DNA of 32,750 nt from JAOZHU01 sp964506435 (GTDB taxonomy: Archaea; Thermoproteota; Bathyarchaeia; Bathyarchaeales; Bathycorpusculaceae), in contig CAZDLK010000015.1 of the NCBI GenBank assembly GCA_964506435.1, positions 1 through 32,750 of the forward strand. Direction: 5' to 3'. Below, one piece after another: positions 8,162-15,461 of the stretch. The position numbers and the translations under genes are program-made. The first letter of the stretch is position 1, and every line of letters begins with the position of its first letter. The notes beneath the pieces were generated by a model, which was given only the letters and a program-made list of their open reading frames with translations, was not told the origin of the DNA and ran no database searches.

Positions 8162-9139
8162 ATGTCCGTTCAATTCGTAGTATCAGATGTTTCTGCGGAA
8201 TTCATGATGGATGTAGCCAAATTGGTCGCATCCTCACCACATCCACTAAGTAGAAATGACGTGGCAAATAGCTTCAACGTAAGTAATGCGTATATTTCAA
8301 ATGCAATTTCCCAGTGTCTTCAGTTAGGTTTGATTTGCGCCCAAGACAGCCACTACATGAGCACAGATAAGTTCAGAGATTTGCTGAAAAGGTCAGAGAA
8401 ATCGCAACTCTTGATTGCACTTCGACAAGCTTTGCAGAGCTATCCGCCTTATTTACTGTATCTTGACTTCATAAGCAAAGGTTACGACGCCAAACAATCT
8501 GCAAATATGACGTGTGGCATATTCAGAATTCAATCCCCAAAAGAGAAAGTTGAAAAGATGTTTAAAAAGTGGGGACTCCAAACAGGCATCATTGTTGACA
8601 ATGGCTCTGGCAAGTTTTCTATTCCTGAAGCAGAAAAGGGTTTGTCGCTAGAATATGTTGACAGCCTTCTCAAAGCCATGAAAGCTGATTTGCAAGCTAA
8701 AATCTTTATAATAGAAACAATGAGCCAACAGGCTTATGCCTACTTAACTCAGAAGGAAATCAATATCGATGACCTCTCTGACGCATTGATGGGTTATGAA
8801 AAAGATTCACAAACTTCTGCCTATAAAGCCTGTCAAACTTTTGAGTATTTTTTGTTCAAATTAGGTGAAGATGTAGGTGTAGATGTAAAAACTTGTAATG
8901 GGGTCATTGACTTAGCTGATAAAATCAAGGGTGCAACAAATGATGCAATGCTAAAAAACCAATGGCACATCTGTCACGGTGTTGGCGGACTACGCAATAT
9001 GACCCATCACAGTCCTGATAAAGATACGGGTAAAGAATGGAGTTTCACCCCTCAAGGTGCAATAATTTCTTCTCTAATTGTTCCAACTGCCATAAGGAGC
9101 ATTTATCTGTATTGGAAAGAGAAAAAACAAGAATTCTAA
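8162..9139 (+). CDS. Winged-helix protein with C-terminal HEPN/Abi-like domain
   Basis: The protein is 325 residues from ATG 8162; AAGGTA about ten bases upstream supports this start over TTG 8156. Residues 10-75 look like a winged helix (LSRNDVANSFNVSNAYISNA). A second helical segment contains SKGYDAKQSANMT, a style seen in DNA-associated proteins of restriction or abortive-infection loci. The C-terminal 120 residues are helical and contain R278-N-M-T-H-H283, an R-N-x3-H arrangement as in HEPN ribonucleases and Abi C-terminal domains. I infer a possible RNase effector or toxin under winged-helix control; this is not proven. It is followed at 46 bases by the DUF5343-like gene on the same strand. 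Base composition is visibly more AT-rich than in the polymerase gene. Confidence 0.7.
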   Translation: MSVQFVVSDVSAEFMMDVAKLVASSPHPLSRNDVANSFNVSNAYISNAISQCLQLGLICAQDSHYMSTDKFRDLLKRSEKSQLLIALRQALQSYPPYLLYLDFISKGYDAKQSANMTCGIFRIQSPKEKVEKMFKKWGLQTGIIVDNGSGKFSIPEAEKGLSLEYVDSLLKAMKADLQAKIFIIETMSQQAYAYLTQKEINIDDLSDALMGYEKDSQTSAYKACQTFEYFLFKLGEDVGVDVKTCNGVIDLADKIKGATNDAMLKNQWHICHGVGGLRNMTHHSPDKDTGKEWSFTPQGAIISSLIVPTAIRSIYLYWKEKKQEF

Positions 9140-9184
9140 AATTTTAAATAATGACATCAGTATTCTAAATTAGGGATTAACGAA

Positions 9185-9898
9185 ATGAGCGAAACTGAAG
9201 AGAAAAGTTTGTCGCCCCCTCAAGCATCAGTAAAAAGTTATGATGAATTGCTCAAACTCTTGGAGAACAGAACAATCCCAAGAGTTGACGTGGCATTCTT
9301 AAGAGACCACTCAATTGCAAGCCAAAACGAATCAAAATTCATTGCTGGACTTAAGTTTCTTGGTTTGGTGGACAAGGATGGAAATGCAACTGAGGACATG
9401 AACAATCTGTGTAATGTTGAATCCAAACGCAAAGAAAATCTGGAAAAAACTGTGAGAACGGCTTATTCTCTTCTATTCGAAGGGATAAAAATTGACCTCT
9501 CAAATGCGGACTCGGAAGTATTGGTGAGTGCATTTAAGAACGATTATAAAATGGGTTCAATGAATACTGCGGTAAAAGGCGCGAAAGTTTTTGCGTATTT
9601 TGCTCAAAAAGCAGGTATCCCTATCTCAGAAGCAATACTTACGAAATTGGCGCCCTCAATTGCCACAAAGAAAAAACCAACTGTGCCAAAGAACAAACCT
9701 AAGAGAGAGCCCCAAAAAGGAAAGCCCCCCATTGCTAATGCACACACTGAAGCCCTTCCAGCAGATGTTATAGCTCGTTTTGAGTTGAGCGGTACAGGAC
9801 ATGTCGATATTAGGAGCAAAGAAGATTTTGCGATAGCCAAAGCATACTGGATAACTTTGTGCAAGAAATTGGGAATTTCCGACAAGGATGCAAGTTAA
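9185..9898 (+). CDS. DUF5343-like protein
   Basis: The 237-residue protein opens with a winged-helix-like region (YDELLKLLENRTIPRVDVAFL, then KFIAGLKFLGLVDKDGNATED) that matches the general pattern of DUF5343: a short HTH followed by the phrase for a new end state of a fixed-length helical repeat. A Lys/Pro-rich linker lies at residues 160-185. A final small segment (RFELSGTGHVDIRSKEDF) resembles the C-terminal strand-helix found in longer members. DUF5343 has no known biochemical role, but I associate it with phage-defence and mobile regions. The start is ATG 9185 with GGGA upstream. It sits between the HEPN-like and the membrane protein genes, and the three probably form one unit. Confidence 0.65.
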   Translation: MSETEEKSLSPPQASVKSYDELLKLLENRTIPRVDVAFLRDHSIASQNESKFIAGLKFLGLVDKDGNATEDMNNLCNVESKRKENLEKTVRTAYSLLFEGIKIDLSNADSEVLVSAFKNDYKMGSMNTAVKGAKVFAYFAQKAGIPISEAILTKLAPSIATKKKPTVPKNKPKREPQKGKPPIANAHTEALPADVIARFELSGTGHVDIRSKEDFAIAKAYWITLCKKLGISDKDAS

Positions 9899-10000
9899 AG
9901 CATATCAGTAATTCACTTCAATTCTCACATTTTCTCTAAACCTTTCCAAAAATGCAAAAACATAATAGCTGAACCGAAAGAACTAATCAGAAGTGGCAAA

Positions 10001-10681
10001 GTGACTGAGAAAAAAGAAGAAACAAAAAAGAAGACTATCGACGATAAATTAATTGAGTATCACTTAAAATTCTTAGATGCTATAAAAGACGTCTATCCTT
10101 TAGCAGTTTTAGGTTCACTATGTATAGCTATAGCCGCCTTCACAGGTCAGAACTACCAAGACATACAGCCATACGCAATAACTGCCGCAGCCCTATTCTT
10201 AATAGCCTTCACAGTCTCTTTTATGTTCAGAATCTTCAATAACTATCTGCTAGCATTGGTTTCTTTCATTTGTACTGCTTTGGCAATTGTGTTCCTTCTT
10301 TTAGTTGTCATAACATTTGCTCAAGCAATTCCAGTAGTAGGTAAATCTGTAAGTGCTGTTTCTGACATTTTCTATATTTCGATTTTTTCGATTAGTGCTT
10401 ACGCTGTTTATAAACTTCGCAGAAAGACAGAATCCCGCGCAATTCGTTTTTGTTATACAATAGCTTTTCCTGTGCTCGCCATTGCTGTTTTCTTCTATGC
10501 CTTTAACATGGCGGCAAGATTTGCGGATTTTTCAATTCCAGCCATTTTGAGTGAAATGCCATTAATCGTCATAAGTCTTTTTGGCTTAATCAGCATGGTT
10601 ATTTCCATCATTGAGATACGAAATAGAAGAATAGCAAAAAAGAACAACGCAAAACAGCAAGTTGCTCCCCCTACTACTTAG
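10001..10681 (+). CDS. Six-helix membrane protein of the island, unknown function
   Basis: The 226-residue protein has a charged N-terminal tail (MTEKKEETKKK) and about six hydrophobic segments, for example LAVLGSLCIAIAAF, YAITAAALFLIAFTVSFMF and PLIVISLFGLISMVISII, then a basic C-terminal tail. The start is GTG 10001; no strong ribosome-binding site is present. I recognise no family. It lies 103 bases after the DUF5343-like gene on the same strand with the same AT-rich composition. It could be a membrane effector of a defence cassette or an unrelated passenger; the sequence alone does not decide. Confidence 0.6.
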   Translation: MTEKKEETKKKTIDDKLIEYHLKFLDAIKDVYPLAVLGSLCIAIAAFTGQNYQDIQPYAITAAALFLIAFTVSFMFRIFNNYLLALVSFICTALAIVFLLLVVITFAQAIPVVGKSVSAVSDIFYISIFSISAYAVYKLRRKTESRAIRFCYTIAFPVLAIAVFFYAFNMAARFADFSIPAILSEMPLIVISLFGLISMVISIIEIRNRRIAKKNNAKQQVAPPTT

Positions 10682-10713
10682 ATTTTTGACTTTTTGGCGT
10701 TTGTCGATTTTTA
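10681..10713 (+). terminator. Multiple T-runs after the island genes
   Basis: Three runs of five T within about 30 bases follow the stop of the membrane protein gene, a typical archaeal termination region. The remaining gap to 10912 has a short inverted repeat (GGTGAT 10744-10749 with ATCACC 10763-10768) but no gene that I can support. Confidence 0.4.
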
Positions 10714-10912
10714 ACAGAGGCATCTGTATAACTTCTGAAAAGTGGTGATAAAACCCTAACTAATCACCTGTGACTTTCTTTTTTCGTGACTATCTCTCAG
10801 ACTTTTGCAAAACCAAACCGAAAAACGATTAAAAAACGTCAATAATTGTCGTTAATCACAGATAAAATCTTCATTGAAGTTTTTACTGTTGACTTATTGA
10901 TTGCAGAATTGG

Positions 10913-11212
10913 CTAAACGACATCCACATCTTTGGGAAGCTTAGTTGTTGTTGTCTTTTCATTAGAGCGTTCAAGTTCCACAGTGCCAGCTTGGTTTTTG
11001 AAAATTAGTTTCGGTGTTGTCTTCCCTTTTTCTTCAATTTGCTCTGGTACAGGCGATATCTCTTCTTCCGTTTTTTCAGTCTTCACTAAACCTTTATGCA
11101 AATCAGCACGCCATGAGGTCTCCTTCTTGCTTCTTTTCGAATATGCCCTTTTTGTTGCTCTTCTGCGCTGTTGGTTTCCATAATTCCCTTTTCTTTGACC
11201 TTTATAGTCCAT
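10913..11212 (-). CDS. Small basic hypothetical protein
   Basis: This 99-residue protein has a strongly basic first third (RKGNYGNQQRRRATKRAY) and an acidic, Pro/Thr-rich remainder, with no cysteines or hydrophobic segments. The composition suggests a nucleic-acid-binding and mostly disordered protein, but I know no family. An ATG at 11212 starts the frame; the leader is about 60-90 bases. A TATA-like ATATATAATT lies at 11301-11310 (minus strand). Upstream of it is a stretch (11318-11341) that closely resembles one upstream of the TBP gene. The overlapping plus-strand frame is hydrophobic only because it is the complement of this one. Confidence 0.4.
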   Translation of the reverse strand: MDYKGQRKGNYGNQQRRRATKRAYSKRSKKETSWRADLHKGLVKTEKTEEEISPVPEQIEEKGKTTPKLIFKNQAGTVELERSNEKTTTTKLPKDVDVV

Positions 11213-11417
11213 GGTTTATCTATTAATGTTAAACAACTATTCCTGTTTTTCGGTTGCTGCGCTAAAGATTATTGATATTACTATTCAGCTTTACCGTAGA
11301 AATTATATATTCATATCATAATAATTTCTTACGAATGAAAAATGTCGCAACGCTCCAACGCTATTTATAGTTTAAATAGGGGGGCTATAGTTTTTTCTGC
11401 GCGCTAGTTCACGGTGG

Positions 11418-12374
11418 CTATAGTTCTTTTAGCATTTGGCATACTTTGCATAAGCCTTGCGATGCAGGTTCACCGCATTCCACGCATTCCTCATACTGCC
11501 CGTTTCTGCCAATTCCACTCAAAGCAGGCCTCAAACGCTCAATAGAATTAAAAATAGTATACTTCGTGCCCGCATGCCGCTCCTCAATACGGTTAAGCAT
11601 AACGCGCACATCATTCCGCAACGCCTCAGAAGCATAAGGACAAGGAGTACTCTGAAACGGAACCCGCTTAACAAACGCGTACAAAGCACTCTCCTTCTCA
11701 AGAATCTCACAAAACGGCTTAACTTTCTGCACAAACCGCGCATGAACATCATCAGTAACAGGCTTCTCCTTAGCCAAACGCCCAACATCACCATGAAAAA
11801 CATTCAACAAAACCGTCTGCACCTCATCATCCAACGTATGCGCCGTAGCAATCTTCGTGGCATTCACTTCGCGCGCAGCCACATTAAGCGCTCTACGCCG
11901 CAAAACACCACAATAAGCACAAGACGTCAACTCCTTCTCGCCTTTCTGCCGCTTACGCGCAACAATCTCATCCAACGAAAAACCATACAACGCTTTAAAG
12001 GAAACCACATGATGCTCCACACCAAGCTTCGCACAATACGCCCCAGCAATCTTCAAAGCCTCATCCCTGTAACCCTTAATACCCTCATCAACCGTAACCG
12101 CCACAAGCGACGCTTTAGGACGAAACCGCTCCATTTTGGCTAACAGGTGCAAAAGGCTAATGCTGTCTTTACCGCCAGAAACCGCAACCGCAATCCTATC
12201 ATCAAACTTAAACATGCCATACCGCGTGATGGTTCCCCGAACCTTCGCCTCAACAGATTCACAAAAACATTTCTTGCACAAGCGCTGCCCAGAATAAGGC
12301 CTAAAGTAAAAAGCTTCCCTGCGCTTGCAAGCACTGCACACCACAGCGTTCACGCGGCTCAAACCCATCAACAT
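11418..12374 (-). CDS. tRNA 2-thiolation protein, TtuA/Ncs6 family
   Basis: This PP-loop ATPase (318 aa) activates a uridine in tRNA by adenylation and replaces its oxygen with sulfur. The PP-loop is SGGKDS at residues 66-71. An N-terminal zinc finger (C13, C16, C33, C36) and a C-terminal one (C297, C300, C309, C312) frame the domain. C152, C155 (CAYC) and C245 correspond in arrangement to the three ligands of the catalytic 4Fe-4S cluster of TtuA. Whether the target is U54 (TtuA) or wobble U34 (Ncs6) cannot be decided. The start is ATG 12374 or ATG 12368. The binding-protein gene lies 77 bases upstream on the same strand, without an obvious functional link. Confidence 0.85.
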   Translation of the reverse strand: MLMGLSRVNAVVCSACKRREAFYFRPYSGQRLCKKCFCESVEAKVRGTITRYGMFKFDDRIAVAVSGGKDSISLLHLLAKMERFRPKASLVAVTVDEGIKGYRDEALKIAGAYCAKLGVEHHVVSFKALYGFSLDEIVARKRQKGEKELTSCAYCGVLRRRALNVAAREVNATKIATAHTLDDEVQTVLLNVFHGDVGRLAKEKPVTDDVHARFVQKVKPFCEILEKESALYAFVKRVPFQSTPCPYASEALRNDVRVMLNRIEERHAGTKYTIFNSIERLRPALSGIGRNGQYEECVECGEPASQGLCKVCQMLKEL

Positions 12375-12451
12375 CTTTCATGTGAGCAAAAGAGTAAATA
12401 AACAATACACCACGTTCCGCTATTTCCGCAACACTAAACAGAAGAAAAAAC

Positions 12452-13567
12452 TCAAGTCTCAAACAGTTCCGGATGAATCGCCCTAACCATCTGCTCCAAC
12501 CCATCAATCATCCGCGGACCAGCAATCGTAATCAACTCCTCCGGAACCGCACGAATCACATCACCCTGCACCGCCACAGTCTCATTCCAACCCGCCCTTG
12601 CTTTGATAGACTCAGGCGTAATACCCGCCAAACCAGACATAGCACCCTCAGAAATCACAATAACCTCCGGATTAGCCGTAATAACCACCTCAGCCGAAGT
12701 CGTAACATACTGCGAACCAAAACCAGCAAACAAATTAACACCACCAGCCATCGCAATCAAATCATTAACAAACGAAGTCCCACCATAACTACCATAACCC
12801 GCACTGCTCACATAATACTCAACATAAACACGCGGCTTAACCGCACCCCTCGTCAAATCCTCAACAGCCTCCGCCCTACTACTCATATCCGCAGTAAGCA
12901 CACTAGCCGCGTTAACCTCACCAGTTAACTTACCCACAACCACAATATCATCCAACACACCCTCAAAACCCAACGGAGAAAGAACCACCACCTTCAACCC
13001 CAACGCATCCAACTGAAACGTCACAGGATCCTGATAGCCGCCTTTAACCAAAACCAAATCCGGAGACAACTCCACAACCGCCTCAATACTGACCTTAGAA
13101 AAAGAACCCAACGACGTCACATTACCATCCACAATCCTCTCCTGAATCTCAACCGGATAACGAGAATAAGTAACTGAACCAACAACCCTACCGCCCAGCC
13201 CCAAACCAAACAGAATCTCAGTACAACTAGGCGCCAACGAAACAATTCGCTCAGGAACCGCCGTCACAGACACAGTTCTCCCACTATCATCAACAACGGA
13301 AACAGGAAAGAGGGGCACAGGAGATGGAGAAGGAGAAACCGACGGCACAGGACTCGGCGACGGTGAAGCAGACGGCAAAGGAGAGGGACTGGGCGAGGGT
13401 GTTGAAACGACCGCTGAAGAACTCGGCGAAGCACTAGGCGAAACCGACGGCGACGGAGACGGCGAAGCACTAAACACAGAACCAACATACCGCGAAACAA
13501 CCACTCCAGAAACAACCAAAACAACAACCAACAATGCACAGACGATCACTAGCCATTGCTTGTTCAT
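12452..13567 (-). CDS. Iron/B12-type ABC transporter substrate-binding protein
   Basis: The 371-residue protein begins with an uncleaved-looking membrane anchor (VIVCALLVVVLVVSGVVV). A Ser/Pro repeat linker spans about residues 35-90. Then comes a periplasmic-binding domain of the BtuF/FhuD class: IVSLAPSCTEILFGLGLG, then SPDLVLVKGG and the C-terminal RMIDGLEQMVRAIHPE. Members capture ferric chelates, haem or cobalamin outside the cell and pass them to a membrane permease. No permease or ATPase of that class is adjacent, so the partners must lie elsewhere, or the nearest ABC genes (20-23 kb) may not belong with it. The promoter carries a palindrome that suggests metal- or cofactor-dependent repression. 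The ATG at 13567 follows an A-rich leader. Confidence 0.85.
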   Translation of the reverse strand: MNKQWLVIVCALLVVVLVVSGVVVSRYVGSVFSASPSPSPSVSPSASPSSSAVVSTPSPSPSPLPSASPSPSPVPSVSPSPSPVPLFPVSVVDDSGRTVSVTAVPERIVSLAPSCTEILFGLGLGGRVVGSVTYSRYPVEIQERIVDGNVTSLGSFSKVSIEAVVELSPDLVLVKGGYQDPVTFQLDALGLKVVVLSPLGFEGVLDDIVVVGKLTGEVNAASVLTADMSSRAEAVEDLTRGAVKPRVYVEYYVSSAGYGSYGGTSFVNDLIAMAGGVNLFAGFGSQYVTTSAEVVITANPEVIVISEGAMSGLAGITPESIKARAGWNETVAVQGDVIRAVPEELITIAGPRMIDGLEQMVRAIHPELFET

Positions 13568-13590
13568 TTTTTTGTTCCCAGCGGTCTGCA

Positions 13591-13607
13591 GGTTGGATTA
13601 TCCAACC
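13591..13607. promoter_or_regulatory. Palindromic operator beside the binding-protein TATA box
   Basis: GGTTGGATTATCCAACC is a perfect seven-base inverted repeat around a three-base centre. It lies between the TATA box (13611-13620, minus strand) and the expected transcript start near 13588, exactly where a bound repressor would block polymerase. The G/C pattern (GGTTGG and CCAACC) recalls DtxR-type metal regulator sites, but the regulator is not identified. Confidence 0.6.
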
Positions 13608-13610
13608 GTA

Positions 13611-13620
13611 TTTATATATT
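13611..13620 (-). promoter_or_regulatory. TATA box of the substrate-binding protein gene
   Basis: AATATATAAA on the minus strand lies about 45 bases before the ATG at 13567, with A-rich flanks. The spacing to the palindrome supports its role. Confidence 0.55.
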
Positions 13621-13726
13621 TTTCGCCAAGTCACACTTCAAACAGCGATTACGCATGAAGGGCTGTTCAGTGAAAAAATGCCAAATTAATTATTGCACTA
13701 TTGCTATGTGGAAATGGGGAGTGCTT

Positions 13727-14440
13727 ATGGTTGATAAGCCAGAAAGGCGTGCAGGTCATCGAGAAGTAGCCTACAGCAGGACTCGTTGGGGTTTGCTGCG
13801 GCAGTACAGGGAGAACGCCGCGCGCATAGTAACTGCGTTGGAAAGGGCTCATTTGCAAGCGTTTGCGCATGGAAGTGTTGCCAGGGGTGATGTGGACGCG
13901 AAAAGTGATGTTGACGTTTTTGTTCCAGAGATGCAGTCGTCTTTCCTTATAGAGGCGGCGTTGGAAAAGGCGCGTGTGCCAATTAGTGCACGTTTGCTTG
14001 TTCAAGCTACGCCTGCCTACGCTGTGAAGGCGCATATTGAGGTGGATGCGAACACAAGTGTTTCTTTTCCTTTGCTGCGTATGCGCAGGGTTGAGCGTGA
14101 GTTTTACAGGTTCGGCGGTGAAGTTAGCCTTGCACAGTTGAAAGCTGATGTCCGTGTGGCAGGGGTGGACAAGCGGCTTATACTGATTGAGCCTGCGGAG
14201 CGTGGACACGTGGAAAGCAGCGTTATCGGTCGTGAAGCGCAAGTTGCCAGAATCCTCGGAGTGTCCGCTGAGACGGTGTTGGATCGTGTTCGTGTGCTTT
14301 TGAAGCGGGACCAGGTGGGGCGGACTGGTGTTTTCATTAAAAGAGAGTTGGCTGCGGATGAAACTTTTGAGTTGGCTTTGAAGAAGTTGACTGAGGGTAA
14401 CCCTGCTGTGCGGAGAAGGGTGAAAAAGGCTGGTTTATGA
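13727..14440 (+). CDS. Predicted nucleotidyltransferase (COG2413-like)
   Basis: The 237-residue protein has the nucleotidyltransferase signature: HGSVARGD (residues 48-55) followed by D61-V-D63 within KSDVDVF, the metal-binding pair. A later acidic strand near IEVDANTSV may supply the third carboxylate. The last third (REAQVARILGVSAETVLDRVRV) is helix-turn-helix-like. Such archaeal proteins are predicted to transfer a nucleotide to an unknown acceptor. ATG 13727 is chosen because GGGGA (13716-13720) lies six bases upstream; longer frames back to 13556 overlap the divergent promoter and are unlikely. It is head-to-head with the binding-protein gene, and its stop overlaps the stop of the TBP gene. 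Confidence 0.75.
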   Translation: MVDKPERRAGHREVAYSRTRWGLLRQYRENAARIVTALERAHLQAFAHGSVARGDVDAKSDVDVFVPEMQSSFLIEAALEKARVPISARLLVQATPAYAVKAHIEVDANTSVSFPLLRMRRVEREFYRFGGEVSLAQLKADVRVAGVDKRLILIEPAERGHVESSVIGREAQVARILGVSAETVLDRVRVLLKRDQVGRTGVFIKRELAADETFELALKKLTEGNPAVRRRVKKAGL

Positions 14441-14995
14441 GTAGTAGATCAGGTCTTTTTCTTCCAGTAGCTTTTGGATTTTGTCTACTGCTTCGTAGAC
14501 TTGTTCTTCTTTTTTTGCGCCGACGCATACAAGTTTTCCAGCGGAGAATATGAGGAAAACCACTTGCGGCTCATCCATCCTGAACACTGCGCCTGGAAAC
14601 TGCTCTGGTTCGTACATGACTCTGTTGAGTTTGTAAACTAAGCTTTCCAAATCGATTTCTCCGCCCAGTTCTGCGGATGCGACGATGTTTTGGATGTTAA
14701 CTACTGGTTTTTCGGTTATTTGGATTCCTTGGCCTCTTAGTTCTTTAACGACTTTTTCTACTGCGCTTCGCGATTCTTTTTCTGATTTTGCGCCTGTGCA
14801 GACCATTTTGCCTGTGCCGAAAATTAGGGTTGCTGTTTTAGGTTTTTTCAGGCGGAAGACTAGTCCTGGGAAGACGCTGGGGTTGTATTCTGTTTGTGGG
14901 AATTTTTCCACTATTTTCTGCAGGTCTATTTTTTGGTTTAGTGATACGGAAGCAACTATGTTTTGAATAGAGATTAACGGTTTTCTTTTGGTCAT
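14435..14995 (-). CDS. tbp: TATA-binding protein (TBP)
   Basis: The 186-residue protein is an archaeal TBP, which binds the TATA box and recruits TFB and RNA polymerase. It has two direct repeats of the saddle fold: the first starts ISIQNIVASVSL and the second VNIQNIVASAEL, each ending with FPGLVFRL or FPGAVFRM, a TLIF/FLIF strand and KMVCTGAK or KLVCVGAK. Length and both repeats are complete, without the acidic tail found in some lineages. Its stop overlaps the stop of the convergent nucleotidyltransferase gene by six bases. The promoter has a TATA box near 15033-15041 and an upstream element shared with the small gene at 11212. Confidence 0.95.
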   Translation of the reverse strand: MTKRKPLISIQNIVASVSLNQKIDLQKIVEKFPQTEYNPSVFPGLVFRLKKPKTATLIFGTGKMVCTGAKSEKESRSAVEKVVKELRGQGIQITEKPVVNIQNIVASAELGGEIDLESLVYKLNRVMYEPEQFPGAVFRMDEPQVVFLIFSAGKLVCVGAKKEEQVYEAVDKIQKLLEEKDLIYYS

Positions 14996-15032
14996 TTAGA
15001 TTCCCGTGTCTTGTCTATTTAAATGAACATGA

Positions 15033-15041
15033 AGTATATAA
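15033..15041 (-). promoter_or_regulatory. TATA box of the TBP gene
   Basis: GTTATATAC on the minus strand lies about 40 bases before the TBP ATG, placing the transcript start near 15010. Upstream (15041-15065) is the stretch ATAATCTCCTTACGAATT, also found in near-identical form before the gene at 11212. Confidence 0.5.
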
Positions 15042-15061
15042 CATAATCTCCTTACGAATTA

Positions 15062-15275
15062 AAAAGTGTGTCTCTGTATGCCCTTTTTGGTGGTACGTGG
15101 CAACAGAAGTTACTTGCTGAGTGGCGACATTGGGTAGCCACGTCGAAATCACGCGAAAGCGACCGAGGCGCAGAAAAAAGTCCATAACTGTACCCGAGAT
15201 GAGACATTTTCTGTTCGAACGTGTCAAGTTCTCAATATCAGCCGCAACATATTTTCCCTTTTTCAGTGTTCGCTT
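15062..15275. other. Gene-free intergenic stretch
   Basis: No convincing coding frame is present; a minus-strand frame 15015-15308 lacks a plausible start and overlaps the TBP promoter. One stem, ACGTGGC near 15095-15101 with GCCACGT near 15137-15143, encloses a loop of about 35 bases. A structured RNA is possible, but I see no known RNA family: no tRNA cloverleaf, and no RNase P or SRP landmarks. Confidence 0.35.
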
Positions 15276-15388
15276 AAAAAGGGATTGCTGAGGCTCCGGA
15301 CAACACAAATTCTAGGAGAAAAAGGAAAAAATGCGGTAACGATGAAGCCATCGTTTTTCCTGTCCGGAGCCTTTTCAGCCCTTTTTTT
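15276..15388. repeat. Long inverted repeat, probable bidirectional terminator
   Basis: The perfect arms GGCTCCGGACA (15292-15302) and TGTCCGGAGCC (15361-15371) are extended outward by GCTG/CAGC and by AAAAAGGG/CCCTTTTTTT with a small bulge. Inside are nested stems: GGAAAAA (15324-15330) with TTTTTCC (15354-15360), and CGATG (15340-15344) with CATCG (15349-15353). T-runs on the outer side of both strands give it the shape of a terminator in either direction. It lies downstream of the PQQ-like gene (minus strand). A miniature mobile element is an alternative. Confidence 0.6.
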
Positions 15389-15461
15389 GCCTTTTCTTCT
15401 TTTGTGTTTGTTGTTACCCAAAAAAGAGGGGAAAATTGATTTTGTTTTTCTTGGCTTATGC

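Noticed and set aside
8032..8253. Plus-strand frame of 73 codons before the winged-helix gene
   Set aside because: It overlaps the start of the better supported gene, has no ribosome-binding site and runs through the probable promoter.
11380..11427. GGCTATAGTT repeated twice near the end of the TtuA/Ncs6-type gene
   Set aside because: Ten bases, two copies only, one of them inside the gene end; no target-site or element structure around them.
11457..12143. Plus-strand frame of 228 codons opposite the TtuA/Ncs6-type gene
   Set aside because: It is the complement of a gene with intact PP-loop and zinc motifs, and it is basic and low in complexity.
15205..15225. GTTCGAAC, reminiscent of a tRNA T-loop
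   Set aside because: No acceptor stem, anticodon arm or D arm can be paired around it.
15015..15308. Minus-strand frame of 97 codons between the PQQ-like gene and TBP
   Set aside because: It starts with TTG inside a hairpin arm and covers the TBP promoter; no protein family is visible.
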